Both the position numbers and the translations under genes were made by a program. This document shows, one piece after another, positions 1-8,063 of a stretch of 64,000 bases of DNA (position 1 is its first letter; each line of letters begins with the position of its first letter). The notes under the pieces are model-generated. The model was not told the origin of the DNA. It did not search any database and saw nothing but the letters and a program-made list of their open reading frames with translations. The DNA is taken from positions 62,001 to 126,000 of the forward strand of contig CALIHP010000019.1 of NCBI GenBank assembly GCA_938020565.1, written 5' to 3'. Source of the stretch: an uncultured Anaerolineaceae bacterium (GTDB lineage: Bacteria > Chloroflexota > Anaerolineae > Anaerolineales > Anaerolineaceae).

Positions 1-123
1 CTTGACCGGCGCGAAAACTGACCCTTCGCCGCGAATAATTAAGAACGGGCCGGGCCTGAAACAAACGAAAGCCGCAGCAGAACGGTTTCCTGCCGCCCGC
101 AGCTCCAATCCGCCTCCGATCTC
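1..123. other. window edge, no supported gene
   Basis: The first 123 bases carry a short open frame on the plus strand, but it has no ribosome binding site and no recognisable product. It lies downstream of the minus-strand gene that ends at 124, so it is probably the 3' flank of that gene. Nothing further can be supported here. Confidence 0.4.
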
Positions 124-450
124 CTACTCATCCGCCAGATCGTTGATCAGCAGCAGCCGATCTGACTGTGCAAAGATCCCCTCATGAAACCGAATCCGGG
201 TCAGATCGCCGACCGGAACCGTTACCGCGTACAGTGTATTCCGCCGCGGATATGAGGAGACGTCCAGCGTAATCGGAACCGACGTTTTCATTCCGTATTC
301 CGCGTCGAAGATGAAATCCGGATGACCGTCGACCGCGATCGGCTCATGGTTCACAAAAACCGTCCCCCGACAGGAAAAACTCATTCCACATTTAAAAAAA
401 TTTATCTTCCTTTTTTCCCAGGTGTCAAGAGTTAAAAAACGCCGGTTCAT
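124..450 (-). CDS. small hypothetical protein
   Basis: I do not recognise this 108-residue protein. It is read divergently from the cyclic phosphodiesterase gene at 490. The start is placed at 450 because a GGAG lies about seven bases upstream; an ATG six bases earlier abuts that GGAG directly. The C-terminal two thirds look like real coding sequence (balanced composition, acidic end INDLADE), with no signal peptide or membrane segment. The first 25 codons run through an AT-rich patch (372-432), so a shorter product starting at the internal ATG near 384 is possible. No function is proposed. Confidence 0.5.
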   Translation of the reverse strand: MNRRFLTLDTWEKRKINFFKCGMSFSCRGTVFVNHEPIAVDGHPDFIFDAEYGMKTSVPITLDVSSYPRRNTLYAVTVPVGDLTRIRFHEGIFAQSDRLLLINDLADE

Positions 451-476
451 CGTCATCTCCGCGCGATATTCCCAGC

Positions 477-489
477 TATACTTAATCGC
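477..489 (+). promoter_or_regulatory. -10 box giving a leaderless thpR transcript
   Basis: TATACT at 477-482 is followed after seven bases by the thpR ATG at 490. Transcription would therefore begin at or next to the start codon. There is no Shine-Dalgarno between the box and the ATG. The arrangement TATA(C/A)T(T/C)AATCGCATG recurs almost identically before the gene at 15956. Confidence 0.5.
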
Positions 490-1071
490 ATGGAAAAAAC
501 CCTCCGCCTCTTTATCGCCGTCCCGCTCCCCGACAGCGTCAAAGCGCAGATTTGCGCCGGGCCGCTTTCAAGCGCAGCGCTGAACCGGCCCGGAATCCGG
601 CCCGTCCCCGCGAACAACCTGCATCTTACGCTGCGCTTCCTCGGGGACACCGCCGAATCGAAGCTGCCCGCGATCCGCGAAGCGCTCGAGACCGCCGCGG
701 CCGGTCTCCGCCCCTTCCGCGCGGAAATCCAGGGCTGCGGCGTCTTCCCGAATCCGGCGGCGGCGCGCGTCTTCTGGCTCGGCTTCGATCCGCGAGGCGC
801 GGCGCGGCTCCGCGATGTCGCGAAATCGGTCGCCGGTCAACTCGCCCGGGCCGGGATCGACGGCGACCGGAAGCCCTTCCGGCCGCACCTGACTCTCGCC
901 CGCGTCAACGCCGGAACGCTCAGCGAACGCGAAACCGCCGCGATCGTGACGACGCTGCGCGAGGTTTGCTTCGACCCCGTCCCGGTCCGCGAAATCTGCT
1001 GTTTCAGCTCTGACCTGAGCGGGCGCGTTCCCGTTTATAAAAAACGCTTTTCGGCTGCGTTTGAGCGTTAA
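490..1071 (+). CDS. thpR: RNA 2',3'-cyclic phosphodiesterase (ThpR/LigT)
   Basis: A 193-residue member of the 2H phosphoesterase superfamily, which opens 2',3'-cyclic phosphates on RNA ends and can join tRNA half-molecules in vitro. Both catalytic HxTx motifs are present: HLTL starting at residue 45 and HLTL starting at residue 133. The N-terminal RLFIAVPLP strand is typical of the family. Length matches the usual 180-200 residues. It is followed closely by rsfS and appears to be expressed from a leaderless promoter. The enzyme is cytoplasmic; its physiological role is poorly defined in bacteria generally. Identification by motif is strong. Confidence 0.9.
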   Translation: MEKTLRLFIAVPLPDSVKAQICAGPLSSAALNRPGIRPVPANNLHLTLRFLGDTAESKLPAIREALETAAAGLRPFRAEIQGCGVFPNPAAARVFWLGFDPRGAARLRDVAKSVAGQLARAGIDGDRKPFRPHLTLARVNAGTLSERETAAIVTTLREVCFDPVPVREICCFSSDLSGRVPVYKKRFSAAFER

Positions 1072-1078
1072 CACCGGT

Positions 1079-1084
1079 TATAAT
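1079..1084 (+). promoter_or_regulatory. -10 box upstream of rsfS
   Basis: TATAAT lies 32 bases before the rsfS start, just after the thpR stop. No good -35 hexamer is visible at normal spacing, so rsfS may have its own weak promoter or be co-transcribed with thpR. Confidence 0.35.
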
Positions 1085-1116
1085 TTCAAATATATTTTTT
1101 ATGTGAAGGATACAGG

Positions 1117-1473
1117 ATGAATCAAGACACCCCCACCGCAGACATTGCCCGACGCATCGTCGAAATTCTCGAAGAGCATAAAGGCGAAGATATTCTTTTC
1201 CTCGACGTCTCCGAACAGGTCGACTTTACCGACTATTTCATCATCGTCAGCGCCACCTCCGACCGCATGATCCAGGCGCTCGCCGACGCCGTTCAGGATA
1301 AAATCCGCGACGAATTCAAGCTTCACAGCAAGCTTCAGGGCGTCAGCGGCGGCGGATGGACGCTGATCGATCTGGGCGATATCGTCGTGCATATCTTTTC
1401 GCCGGAACGGCGCGAGTTCTACGATCTCGAATCGCTTTGGAAGGAAGCGAAAACGCTCCTGCGAATTCAGTAA
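1117..1473 (+). CDS. rsfS: ribosomal silencing factor RsfS
   Basis: A 118-residue protein of the RsfS/Iojap family. It binds ribosomal protein L14 on the large subunit and blocks joining of the subunits when nutrients are limited. The family core is visible as DYFIIVSATSDRM (about residues 43-55), followed by GGGWTLIDLGDIVVHIF and a YDLESLW tail that matches the family C-terminal consensus. A GAAGGA sits before the ATG. It stands alone downstream of thpR rather than next to nadD and a histidinol phosphatase-like gene as in many genomes. Length is normal. Confidence 0.95.
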   Translation: MNQDTPTADIARRIVEILEEHKGEDILFLDVSEQVDFTDYFIIVSATSDRMIQALADAVQDKIRDEFKLHSKLQGVSGGGWTLIDLGDIVVHIFSPERREFYDLESLWKEAKTLLRIQ

Positions 1474-1498
1474 GCCGGACGATTTTTTCGCGGTTTCA

Positions 1499-1534
1499 AA
1501 CTAAACGAATCGCTTTGTTCAGTATTGTTTAGTT
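1499..1534. promoter_or_regulatory. AACTAAAC/GTTTAGTT palindrome, possible Rrf2 operator
   Basis: AACTAAAC (1499-1506) and its exact complement GTTTAGTT (1527-1534) are separated by 20 bases, between rsfS and the Rrf2-type regulator. The same arms recur at 2347-2386. It could be an operator for the regulator, or a weak hairpin after rsfS; no T-run follows. Confidence 0.4.
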
Positions 1535-1758
1535 CTGAAATTACCGGACAAATTCCGAAGAGATCGCTGAAAATTTTCAAATCCCGTTTCAAAATCACTC
1601 CGTACAATTCGTCCGTCTTAATCAAACCTTAATTCAACACAACGGTTTTATATTGCTATTTTTTTTATTTTACTGTAAAATTGAAAAGTAACATACTGAA
1701 GATTGGGCCAACCACCAAATCCCCCGGGCTCAATCAGAAAGAATCGGAGAAATTGTCT

Positions 1759-2172
1759 ATGTTAAAGGTAAGCAGAAAGTTGAATTATGGTTTGCAGTTA
1801 ATGGTTGCGCTGGCGTTCAATAAGGACAATCAATCGATTGCCACGTCGAAGTACGCGGAACAGCTCGAAATTCCGCTCCCGTTCCTGCATCAGATCGCGC
1901 ACGCTTTGCAGTTGAACGGCCTGATCAAGGCGACGCCAGGGCCTAAAGGCGGGTTGCGCCTCGGAAATAAGGGATTGGAAACTTCCCTGTTCGATATTAT
2001 CCATGCCCTCGAGGGTCGGTTCTCCGTCCCCGTCGTCGAAGGCGATTCAACGATTGCCGAAAACGAAATCGCGCTGGGCGTCTGGAAGGAAGTCGGTTCG
2101 CGAATGAACGAAATCATGAAAGATTATACGTTGGCCGAACTGATCAACAATCCAGAAGGTTCCGAAAAGTAA
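1759..2172 (+). CDS. Rrf2 family transcriptional regulator without Fe-S cysteines
   Basis: A 137-residue Rrf2-type winged-helix DNA-binding protein. The N-terminal LNYGLQLMVALA helix, the wing segment KATPGPKGGLRLG (family consensus SxRGxxGGYxL) and the DIIHALEG stretch are all typical. The chosen ATG at 1759 is preceded by GGAG at nine bases; an upstream in-frame TTG at 1681 would add 26 residues with no family similarity. There are no cysteines at all, so it cannot bind the [2Fe-2S] cluster of IscR or NsrR and must sense something else or act without a cofactor. Inverted repeats sharing the same arms lie on both sides of the gene. Confidence 0.85.
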   Translation: MLKVSRKLNYGLQLMVALAFNKDNQSIATSKYAEQLEIPLPFLHQIAHALQLNGLIKATPGPKGGLRLGNKGLETSLFDIIHALEGRFSVPVVEGDSTIAENEIALGVWKEVGSRMNEIMKDYTLAELINNPEGSEK

Positions 2173-2210
2173 ATTCGTTCTTTTTGAAGTGAATTTCAAG
2201 TTTTTTCCAA

Positions 2211-2250
2211 AAAAAGATCCGGCTTGACAAGAATCGCCGGATCTTTTTGT
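2211..2250 (+). terminator. strong bidirectional hairpin terminator
   Basis: A 13-base perfect inverted repeat, AAAAAGATCCGGC (2211-2223) with its complement at 2236-2248, encloses a 12-base loop. It ends in a T-run on the plus strand and a T-run on the minus strand. It terminates the Rrf2 gene and may also stop transcription arriving from the minus strand. Confidence 0.85.
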
Positions 2251-2346
2251 ACGTTCAATTTCGGGAAACGCCTCTCTAACGGCCTGAAACCGCGGAAGAA
2301 AAAACGCATTGGAATCTGAATGAACCGGATTCCTCCGCCGGGGCCG

Positions 2347-2386
2347 AACTAAACAAAGGAAAATTTACATCCGATTTTGTTTAGTT
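2347..2386. promoter_or_regulatory. second AACTAAAC palindrome
   Basis: An 11-base perfect inverted repeat: AACTAAACAAA at 2347-2357 and TTTGTTTAGTT at 2376-2386. It ends immediately beside the stop codon of the minus-strand lipoprotein gene. There is no T-run on the minus strand, so it is not an ordinary terminator. It shares the eight outer arm bases with the element at 1499-1534. Confidence 0.5.
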
Positions 2387-2387
2387 G

Positions 2388-3455
2388 CTACGGCGCCGGC
2401 GGCGTCTCTGCCTGCTGCGCGTCGAACGCTTCTTTGGTCTGCGTGTACTCGATCGGATCGCGCGTCGGCGACGGAAGCGACCAGGTCATCGTGTCTTCGG
2501 AAACGCTCCCCTCCTGCCAGGGCAGAAGCTGGAAAAAATCGCCGTAAGAAACGCCCTTATTAATCTCGTATCGTCCCAGCATGAACAGGATATTCTTCGT
2601 CTGATGAATCGTCTGCTGCTTCGTGAACGCAATTTTATATAACGCATTGCTCACGCGGGAAACCATTTCCCCGTTCGCGTCCAGAATACCGCCGGAATAA
2701 GCGAACGCCTCGATCGGAATTCCGAACATCTCCTCCAAATCCACCTTGGACATCCCGATTTCACGGCCGTAATGCGCCGGGTCCGGAGAACCGTCGTAAC
2801 CGCAGGAACCGATTTCCCAGCCCGCCGCCATCATCTCGCGTACCTCGTCCGCCGAGATACTGTTTTTCTGGTCGACCTGCTGCGAATAGAGGAAAAGATT
2901 CCCGACCATGCCGTACTTCTGCAAAATCGGATAAGCGTTCACGTATTGCCCGCGCTTCGAAGAATCAAACGTGAACATCACCGGACGCGGCGGAAGCTCC
3001 CCGCCTTCATATAATATCCGGATCAGCTGAGAAAGCGTGATACTCGTATACCCCAGTTCGTAAAGCGTCCGGACCTGCTGTTCAAATTCAAGCGTCGTCA
3101 CGTTATACGGACTTTCCCACTGATAATACGGATCCTCGTCCGCGTTATTGGCAATATCATGATAATAAAGGACAAAGACGTCGGCCTCTCCGGCTGGATG
3201 CGTGACCCAGGTCGGCGTTGGAATCAGCGTCGCCGTCCCCGTCGCAGTCGGAGTCAGCGTGGCGGTCGGGGTCGGGGTTTCGGTAAACGTCGGCGTCGGG
3301 GGCGTCAGCGACGCCAGACGATTCTGTTCCGCGGTAAACGTCTCGGCCTCAACCGTATATAAAAAACCTTTCGGGGTGTTCTGATCTGGAATGTTGCATC
3401 CCGCAAGGAGCAGAACCGCCAGGCCGGTAAAAATGCGTTCAATGAATTTCCTCAT
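2388..3455 (-). CDS. exported lipoprotein with degenerate NodB-like domain
   Basis: A 355-residue protein. The N-terminus is a lipoprotein signal with lipobox LLAGC (Cys20). Residues 51-82 form a Thr/Pro-rich linker of repeated PT units, after which a polysaccharide-deacetylase (NodB) fold can be recognised: VLYYHDI near 95-101, PVMFTFD at 158-164, GWEIGS at 212-217 and FAYSGG at 251-256. The catalytic features are altered. The usual FDDG is FDSS, and the metal-binding HxxxH is replaced by SCGYDG. I infer a cell-surface, probably non-catalytic, carbohydrate- or wall-binding protein. No operon partner: the next gene lies about 60 bases upstream on the same strand and is a membrane protein. Confidence 0.75.
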   Translation of the reverse strand: MRKFIERIFTGLAVLLLAGCNIPDQNTPKGFLYTVEAETFTAEQNRLASLTPPTPTFTETPTPTATLTPTATGTATLIPTPTWVTHPAGEADVFVLYYHDIANNADEDPYYQWESPYNVTTLEFEQQVRTLYELGYTSITLSQLIRILYEGGELPPRPVMFTFDSSKRGQYVNAYPILQKYGMVGNLFLYSQQVDQKNSISADEVREMMAAGWEIGSCGYDGSPDPAHYGREIGMSKVDLEEMFGIPIEAFAYSGGILDANGEMVSRVSNALYKIAFTKQQTIHQTKNILFMLGRYEINKGVSYGDFFQLLPWQEGSVSEDTMTWSLPSPTRDPIEYTQTKEAFDAQQAETPPAP

Positions 3456-3513
3456 ATGCCTCCAATAATCCTATTTTATCATGACCGTTTTGCCGCGTGC
3501 CGCGATAAAAAGC

Positions 3514-4446
3514 CTACGCGAAAATCCATGCCGTAATCGTTTCAACATACAGGATAAACAACAGCGCGCCCATCCCAAGCCCGCCGATGACTTTGCGATG
3601 ATAGCGCTCGCCGCGCCTGACCCGCTCGATCAGGAGAATCTCCACCGCGAACAGCGGCAGTCCGAAAATCATCGGAGAAACCAGCCGCCAGGGAACGCCG
3701 AACAAATTCAGCGCAACCATCGACGCGTACCCCAACGCCGCCGCCAGCGCGTATCCGCGAAAGCGCCCCTGCCGAATCATCGGTGGAAACAGCCCCGGCT
3801 GAAACGTCGTTCCGAGATCGGCGTCCGCCATCGCCTTTAAAAAGCGATAGCCAAAATAAAAAAAGAGATTCGGGACCAGGAAAGCTAAAATCGAAAGCCG
3901 GGCCTGAGCCACGTCCCGAAGCGAGACGGTCAGCAGCGCCGGCAGCACGAAAATTTCCAATCCTTCAAAAAGCTCTGCCGTCCAATCCTGCGGCGCGTTC
4001 GCGATCCGGTTCAAGTCGACTATCCCAAAAAGAACCGTCAGACCAAGCCAAAGCAGGAGCGGCGCACGGTTCGCCGCGGCGATAAAGAGCGGGAAAAAAC
4101 CCGACAGCCCCACACAGCAGAAAACCAGCGCCAAAACCGAGGCGTTCGTCATCAGCGTTTCAGCCGTATCCTCCCGAACCGTCCCAACCGCCGTCGTCAG
4201 TCGCCGGACCGTCCGGCGCGATCCGAAATTTCCGCCTCGGATCAGCGCCGCCGCCCTGAAAATCAGCGCCGACCCCGAAAAACCGACCGACGTCAGCGCA
4301 ATTCCAATCAGCTCGACCCAGCCAAACGTCGCGCCCCAGAAGAAAAGAACGCCAATCGTTGCGGCGAGCCCCAACAGGATCAGCAGGATTTCCCAAAAGG
4401 GAACCAGCCTTGCCGCAGCCGCAGGATTAACTTCGCGCAATTTCAT
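3514..4446 (-). CDS. polytopic membrane protein of unknown function
   Basis: A 310-residue protein with about eight or nine predicted hydrophobic segments, for example residues 16-38, 46-68, 104-125, 130-145, 165-180 and the last 20 residues. I do not recognise the family. Basic, soluble loops (GGNFGSRRTVRRL near 71-83 and RVRRGERYHRK near 275-285) separate the segments. Its ATG overlaps the stop of the SDR gene by four bases, so it belongs to the gltX-alcohol dehydrogenase-SDR transcription unit and is likely translationally coupled to the SDR. No function is assigned. Confidence 0.7.
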   Translation of the reverse strand: MKLREVNPAAAARLVPFWEILLILLGLAATIGVLFFWGATFGWVELIGIALTSVGFSGSALIFRAAALIRGGNFGSRRTVRRLTTAVGTVREDTAETLMTNASVLALVFCCVGLSGFFPLFIAAANRAPLLLWLGLTVLFGIVDLNRIANAPQDWTAELFEGLEIFVLPALLTVSLRDVAQARLSILAFLVPNLFFYFGYRFLKAMADADLGTTFQPGLFPPMIRQGRFRGYALAAALGYASMVALNLFGVPWRLVSPMIFGLPLFAVEILLIERVRRGERYHRKVIGGLGMGALLFILYVETITAWIFA

Positions 4447-5189
4447 TCCCTATCCGCCTTTCCTGCCGCCGATTCGTCCGCGCGTCTCCGGAACCGGTAA
4501 CCGCCGTCGACGATCAGCTCCGTACCGGTCACGTACGCCGCCCCGATCAGGTACCGAACCGCCTGAAGAAGGTCGCCGATCTCTCCCGGTCGCTCAAGAA
4601 GCGTCCGCCGCGAGAGCGCGCTCCAACGGTCGCCGTCGCAGCCATCCTTCAGGATCAGTCCCGGGGAAATCGCATTGACGCGAACGCACGGCGCGAACGT
4701 CTTCGCCATCAGCCGAGTCAACCCCAATATCGCCTGCTTCGTCAGGACATACCCGCCGAACGACGTCCAGTCCTGATACGCGCCGGAATCCGAAAACAGG
4801 ATGATCCATCCGCCGCGCGCGTCTTCGGAAATAGCGGCGCCCGCCAATCGAGCCGTCAGCCACGCGCCGCGCAAATTAACTGAAAACAGCTCGTCCCAAT
4901 CCGCCGCCGTCAGCGTATCCAGACTGGACGGAAAGAAAACGGCGGCGCAATGGATCAGCCCAATCAGGCGGCCTGAAGCGCGGATTTGCGCAAACATGCG
5001 CTCGATCCCGGTTTCATCGCGCAAATCGGCACAAACGATTTCAGCCGACCCGCCGCGCCGACGGATTTCGTCGCAGGTCCGTTTTGCACCCTCCGAGTTC
5101 GAATAATAATGAACCCAGATCCGCAATCCCGGGCGCGCCAAATCCAGCGCAAGCGCCGCGCCGATTCGCGATCCCGCGCCGGTTATCAA
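4443..5189 (-). CDS. short-chain dehydrogenase/reductase, non-AUG start
   Basis: An NAD(P)-dependent SDR oxidoreductase. Visible motifs are the cofactor-binding TGAGSRIG (residues 3-10 from the TTG used here), HCAA near 80, catalytic Ser135, and YxxxK with Tyr147 and Lys151. TGxxxRxG together with HYYSNSEGA is reminiscent of pteridine reductases (FolM type), but the substrate cannot be fixed. The beta-strand that normally precedes the glycine motif is encoded upstream (NENLLITG), so the true start must lie before 5189, yet there is no ATG, GTG or TTG between there and 5256. The frame upstream is open all the way to the TAG that ends the alcohol dehydrogenase, in the same frame. Readthrough, an ATT/ATC/CTG start, or reinitiation are all possible. 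Confidence 0.8.
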   Translation of the reverse strand: MITGAGSRIGAALALDLARPGLRIWVHYYSNSEGAKRTCDEIRRRGGSAEIVCADLRDETGIERMFAQIRASGRLIGLIHCAAVFFPSSLDTLTAADWDELFSVNLRGAWLTARLAGAAISEDARGGWIILFSDSGAYQDWTSFGGYVLTKQAILGLTRLMAKTFAPCVRVNAISPGLILKDGCDGDRWSALSRRTLLERPGEIGDLLQAVRYLIGAAYVTGTELIVDGGYRFRRRADESAAGKADRE

Positions 5190-5255
5190 CAGGTTTTCGT
5201 TCGTCGTATTCCCGATAATAGGACGATCGCTCCGATTCGCGCCGCTCCAGCCGGT

Positions 5256-6425
5256 CTATAACGACGCCCGCAGCATCGCCGCCAGATCGTCGTTGCCGAT
5301 CGGATATCGATCGCGGACCAGCGCGCCGCCGCCGATCGCCAGCGTACTTTTGATCAGGCCCGGAATATCCGCCTCGCTGAAGCCATGATCCGACAAGCGC
5401 CGCCGGTCCACGCCGCAGGCAATTTTCAGGTCCTCCAACGCGTCGAGGAACCGGGCCGCATTTTGCTCGGCGCTGTCTCCTGCCCGCGCGACGCCGATCG
5501 CTTCCGCGACCTGCGCATACCTCTCCGGGATCCGACGCGCTCCAAACGCATGAAACGCTCGCGAAATCAGGATCAGCCCTTCGCCATGCGGAAGGGAAGG
5601 AACTTTGCCGGAAAGACTGTGCTCGATCGTATGGGCCCCGGTACAACTCGAAATGTAGATGACCATCCCTGCCAGCATCGACGCGAAAGAAACGGCGTTC
5701 CGCGCCTCCAGGTTCCGTCCGTCCTGAACCGCCGCGGGAAGGTGCAAAAAGATATTGCGGATCCCTTCGAGCGCCCAGACGTCGGAGACCGGCGTCGATC
5801 GGACCGAAAGATATCCTTCTAAACTATGGAATAACGCATCGAAACCCTGAAACGCGGTATACGACGGAACGATCCCGAGCGTCAATTCCGGATCGACGAT
5901 CGACTTGACCGGGAATTCGCAAACCATGCCAACCTTTTCGCCGCTCTCGGGTTTCGTCAGGACGCCGACCGGATTGCCTTCCGTCCCGGTCCCCGCCGTT
6001 GTCGGAATCGCAAGGAGCGGGAGCCCCCTGGCCGGAAAAGCCTTCCTTCCGCCGCTCCCGACCTGAACGTAGTCCCAGATATCGCCGGGATTCGTCGCCA
6101 TCATCGCGATCGCTTTCGCGGCGTCGATCGACGAACCGCCGCCCAGTCCAATCACGAAATCGCAGCGCTCCGTTCTGGCGATTTCCGCCCCCGACATGAC
6201 CGTTTCCTTAACCGGGTTCGGGGTCACGCGATCGAAAAGAACCGTCCGGATCGATCGGCCGGTTAAGCTCGTCAGCACACGGTCGAGAATCCCATGCTTC
6301 CGGATCGAATTCCCGCCGGTAACGACGAGCGCTTTTTCGCCCGGAAGCGGTTCGGTCTTCAGCTTCTCCAGCGCGCCGATCCCATAAAATAATTCCGTCG
6401 GAATTGAAAATCGATAAGTCTGCAT
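5256..6425 (-). CDS. iron-containing alcohol dehydrogenase
   Basis: A 389-residue group III (iron-dependent) alcohol dehydrogenase that reduces aldehydes or ketones with NAD(P)H. The nucleotide-binding GGGSSIDAAK lies at residues 95-104 and the likely metal ligands are Asp196, His200, His265 and His280. The start at 6425 is chosen because AGGAGG lies eight bases upstream; an earlier ATG at 6452 lacks this. It is closer to butanol-dehydrogenase-like members than to FucO, which is also present in the window at 28302. It follows gltX by 46 bases. Its single TAG stop is all that separates it from the SDR in the same reading frame. Confidence 0.88.
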   Translation of the reverse strand: MQTYRFSIPTELFYGIGALEKLKTEPLPGEKALVVTGGNSIRKHGILDRVLTSLTGRSIRTVLFDRVTPNPVKETVMSGAEIARTERCDFVIGLGGGSSIDAAKAIAMMATNPGDIWDYVQVGSGGRKAFPARGLPLLAIPTTAGTGTEGNPVGVLTKPESGEKVGMVCEFPVKSIVDPELTLGIVPSYTAFQGFDALFHSLEGYLSVRSTPVSDVWALEGIRNIFLHLPAAVQDGRNLEARNAVSFASMLAGMVIYISSCTGAHTIEHSLSGKVPSLPHGEGLILISRAFHAFGARRIPERYAQVAEAIGVARAGDSAEQNAARFLDALEDLKIACGVDRRRLSDHGFSEADIPGLIKSTLAIGGGALVRDRYPIGNDDLAAMLRASL

Positions 6426-6471
6426 GACATCCTCCTTTGTCGTCATCGTCATAAATGGACCGCGGGCAGGT

Positions 6472-7962
6472 CTACCCTTGAGTCCGAAGCCTCCGCGCGG
6501 CGTCCTGAATCCGACGCAGCGTCAGCTCTTTTCCAAGAATTTCCATCGATTCGAAAAGCGGCGGGCTGACCCGCTGGCCCGTGACGGCGACGCGAAGAAC
6601 GCCGAAAACCTGAGCCGGCTTAAGCCCCATCTCCGCGACCAGTTCGCGCATCTCCGGTTCGCCGATCCGCGGGCTGATCTCCGGAAGCGCCGCCAGGACA
6701 TCGTAGCTTCTCTCCGCAATCTCGGCGCACTGCGCGGCGGTCAATCCCTTCTGGATCAGGTCCGCCGTCGCCGGTTCAACCTCCGCGCGGAAGAAAAAAC
6801 CGGCTAACGCGACCGACTCGTCGAGCGTAACCATGCGCTCCTGAATAATCGGCGCAATCTTCAGCAGCGTCGCATCGTCGGCATCGATCCCTTCTTTAAG
6901 GAAGAAAGGCTTGATCCGGGCCGCTAAATCCTCGATCGTCAGCATGCGGATATGCGTTCCATTAAAATGGTCCAGCTTGGAGAAATTGATCGCAGCCGGG
7001 GACGGCGTCAGATGCTCCAGGGAAAAATCGCGAACGAGCGCGTCCATCGTGAAAATCTCGGTATGATCGTCGAAGCTCCAGCCCATCAGCGCAATCCAGT
7101 TCACGACCGCCTCCGGCAGGTATCCCAAATCGATCAGGTCGGTCAGGAAAAGCGAATAGCCGTCCTTTATAAAATCGGCGGAATCCCGCTTCGAAACCTT
7201 TCCCTTCCCGTCAGGCTTCAGGAAAAGCGAAAGATGAATCCATTCCGGCTCATCCCACCCAAACGCCCGGATGATCAGGTGATGCAGCGGGAGCGTCGGG
7301 ATCCATTCCGACCCGCGGATCACGTGCGAAATCTTCATGAGATGGTCGTCGACCATCGCCGCCAGATGATACAGCGCCCAGCCGTCCGACTTGACGATAA
7401 TATAATCGTCGATCGTCCGGTTCTCGACCGTAATCTCCCCGCGGATCAGGTCCCGAACCGTCGTTACGCCTTCCTTCGGCGTCTTGAAACGAATCACGTG
7501 CGGTTCGCCAGCCGCGACACGCTTTCGCGCTTCGTCCAGCGGAATCTCACGGCAGCAACCGTCGTAATGTGGAAACTCTTTGCGCTGCTGCTGCTCCTGC
7601 TTCATGCGCGACAGTCGCTCCGAAGAGCAGAAGCAATAATACGCGTCGCCCTGCTCGATGAGCCGCTCGGCGTATCGGCGGTAGAGCGCTTTCTTATCCG
7701 CCTGCCGGTACGGTCCGTACTCGCCGCCGATGTCCGGCCCCTCCTGCCAGTCGATCCCGAGCCAATGCAGCCCGTCGATAATCTCTTTTTCCGCGCCTTC
7801 GACATAACGCTTCTTATCGGTATCCTCGATCCGCAGGATAAAAGTACCGCCCGTTTTTTTCGCTAAAAGATAATTGTAAAGCGCCGTCCGCCCGCCGCCG
7901 AGATGAAGCCGCCCGGTCGGGGAGGGCGCGAATCGAACGCGTACCGGCTTTTGATCTGTCAT
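6472..7962 (-). CDS. gltX: glutamyl-tRNA synthetase
   Basis: A 496-residue class I aminoacyl-tRNA synthetase that charges tRNA-Glu. The HIGH signature appears as HLGG at residues 20-23 inside FAPSPTGRLHLGGGRTALYN, and the KMSKS signature as KVSKR at 254-258. The C-terminal anticodon-binding helices end with the family-typical AVTGQRVSPPLFESMEILG. It is the first gene of a minus-strand unit continuing into the alcohol dehydrogenase, SDR and membrane protein. A second copy, which would hint at a mischarging paralogue, is not visible in the window. Confidence 0.97.
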   Translation of the reverse strand: MTDQKPVRVRFAPSPTGRLHLGGGRTALYNYLLAKKTGGTFILRIEDTDKKRYVEGAEKEIIDGLHWLGIDWQEGPDIGGEYGPYRQADKKALYRRYAERLIEQGDAYYCFCSSERLSRMKQEQQQRKEFPHYDGCCREIPLDEARKRVAAGEPHVIRFKTPKEGVTTVRDLIRGEITVENRTIDDYIIVKSDGWALYHLAAMVDDHLMKISHVIRGSEWIPTLPLHHLIIRAFGWDEPEWIHLSLFLKPDGKGKVSKRDSADFIKDGYSLFLTDLIDLGYLPEAVVNWIALMGWSFDDHTEIFTMDALVRDFSLEHLTPSPAAINFSKLDHFNGTHIRMLTIEDLAARIKPFFLKEGIDADDATLLKIAPIIQERMVTLDESVALAGFFFRAEVEPATADLIQKGLTAAQCAEIAERSYDVLAALPEISPRIGEPEMRELVAEMGLKPAQVFGVLRVAVTGQRVSPPLFESMEILGKELTLRRIQDAARRLRTQG

Positions 7963-8010
7963 TTTAATTTTACCCGCCTCTTCTTCGTTTATGGTTCGTT
8001 TAGATTCTAA

Positions 8011-8032
8011 CGCTTTTCGCCTCGGAAAAGCG
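8011..8032 (-). terminator. hairpin downstream of rodA
   Basis: CGCTTTTC (8011-8018) and GAAAAGCG (8025-8032) form an 8-bp stem with a six-base loop between rodA and gltX. The following minus-strand sequence is only mildly T-rich, so terminator activity for the mre operon is likely but not certain. Confidence 0.45.
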
Positions 8033-8063
8033 CAGTTCGCAAGAAACCTGAGATTCGCCGGCG

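Noticed and set aside
2..187. plus-strand open frame at the window edge
   Set aside because: No Shine-Dalgarno, no family similarity, overlaps the end of the minus-strand gene; likely antisense chance frame.
490..1074. long antisense and alternative frames over thpR
   Set aside because: High-GC codon bias leaves several frames open; only the plus frame with two HxTx motifs is supported.
3220..3320. CRISPR-like short repeats (GTCGG/GTCGGGG units)
   Set aside because: They are the complement of the Thr/Pro-rich linker codons in the lipoprotein gene, not spaced repeats with unique spacers.
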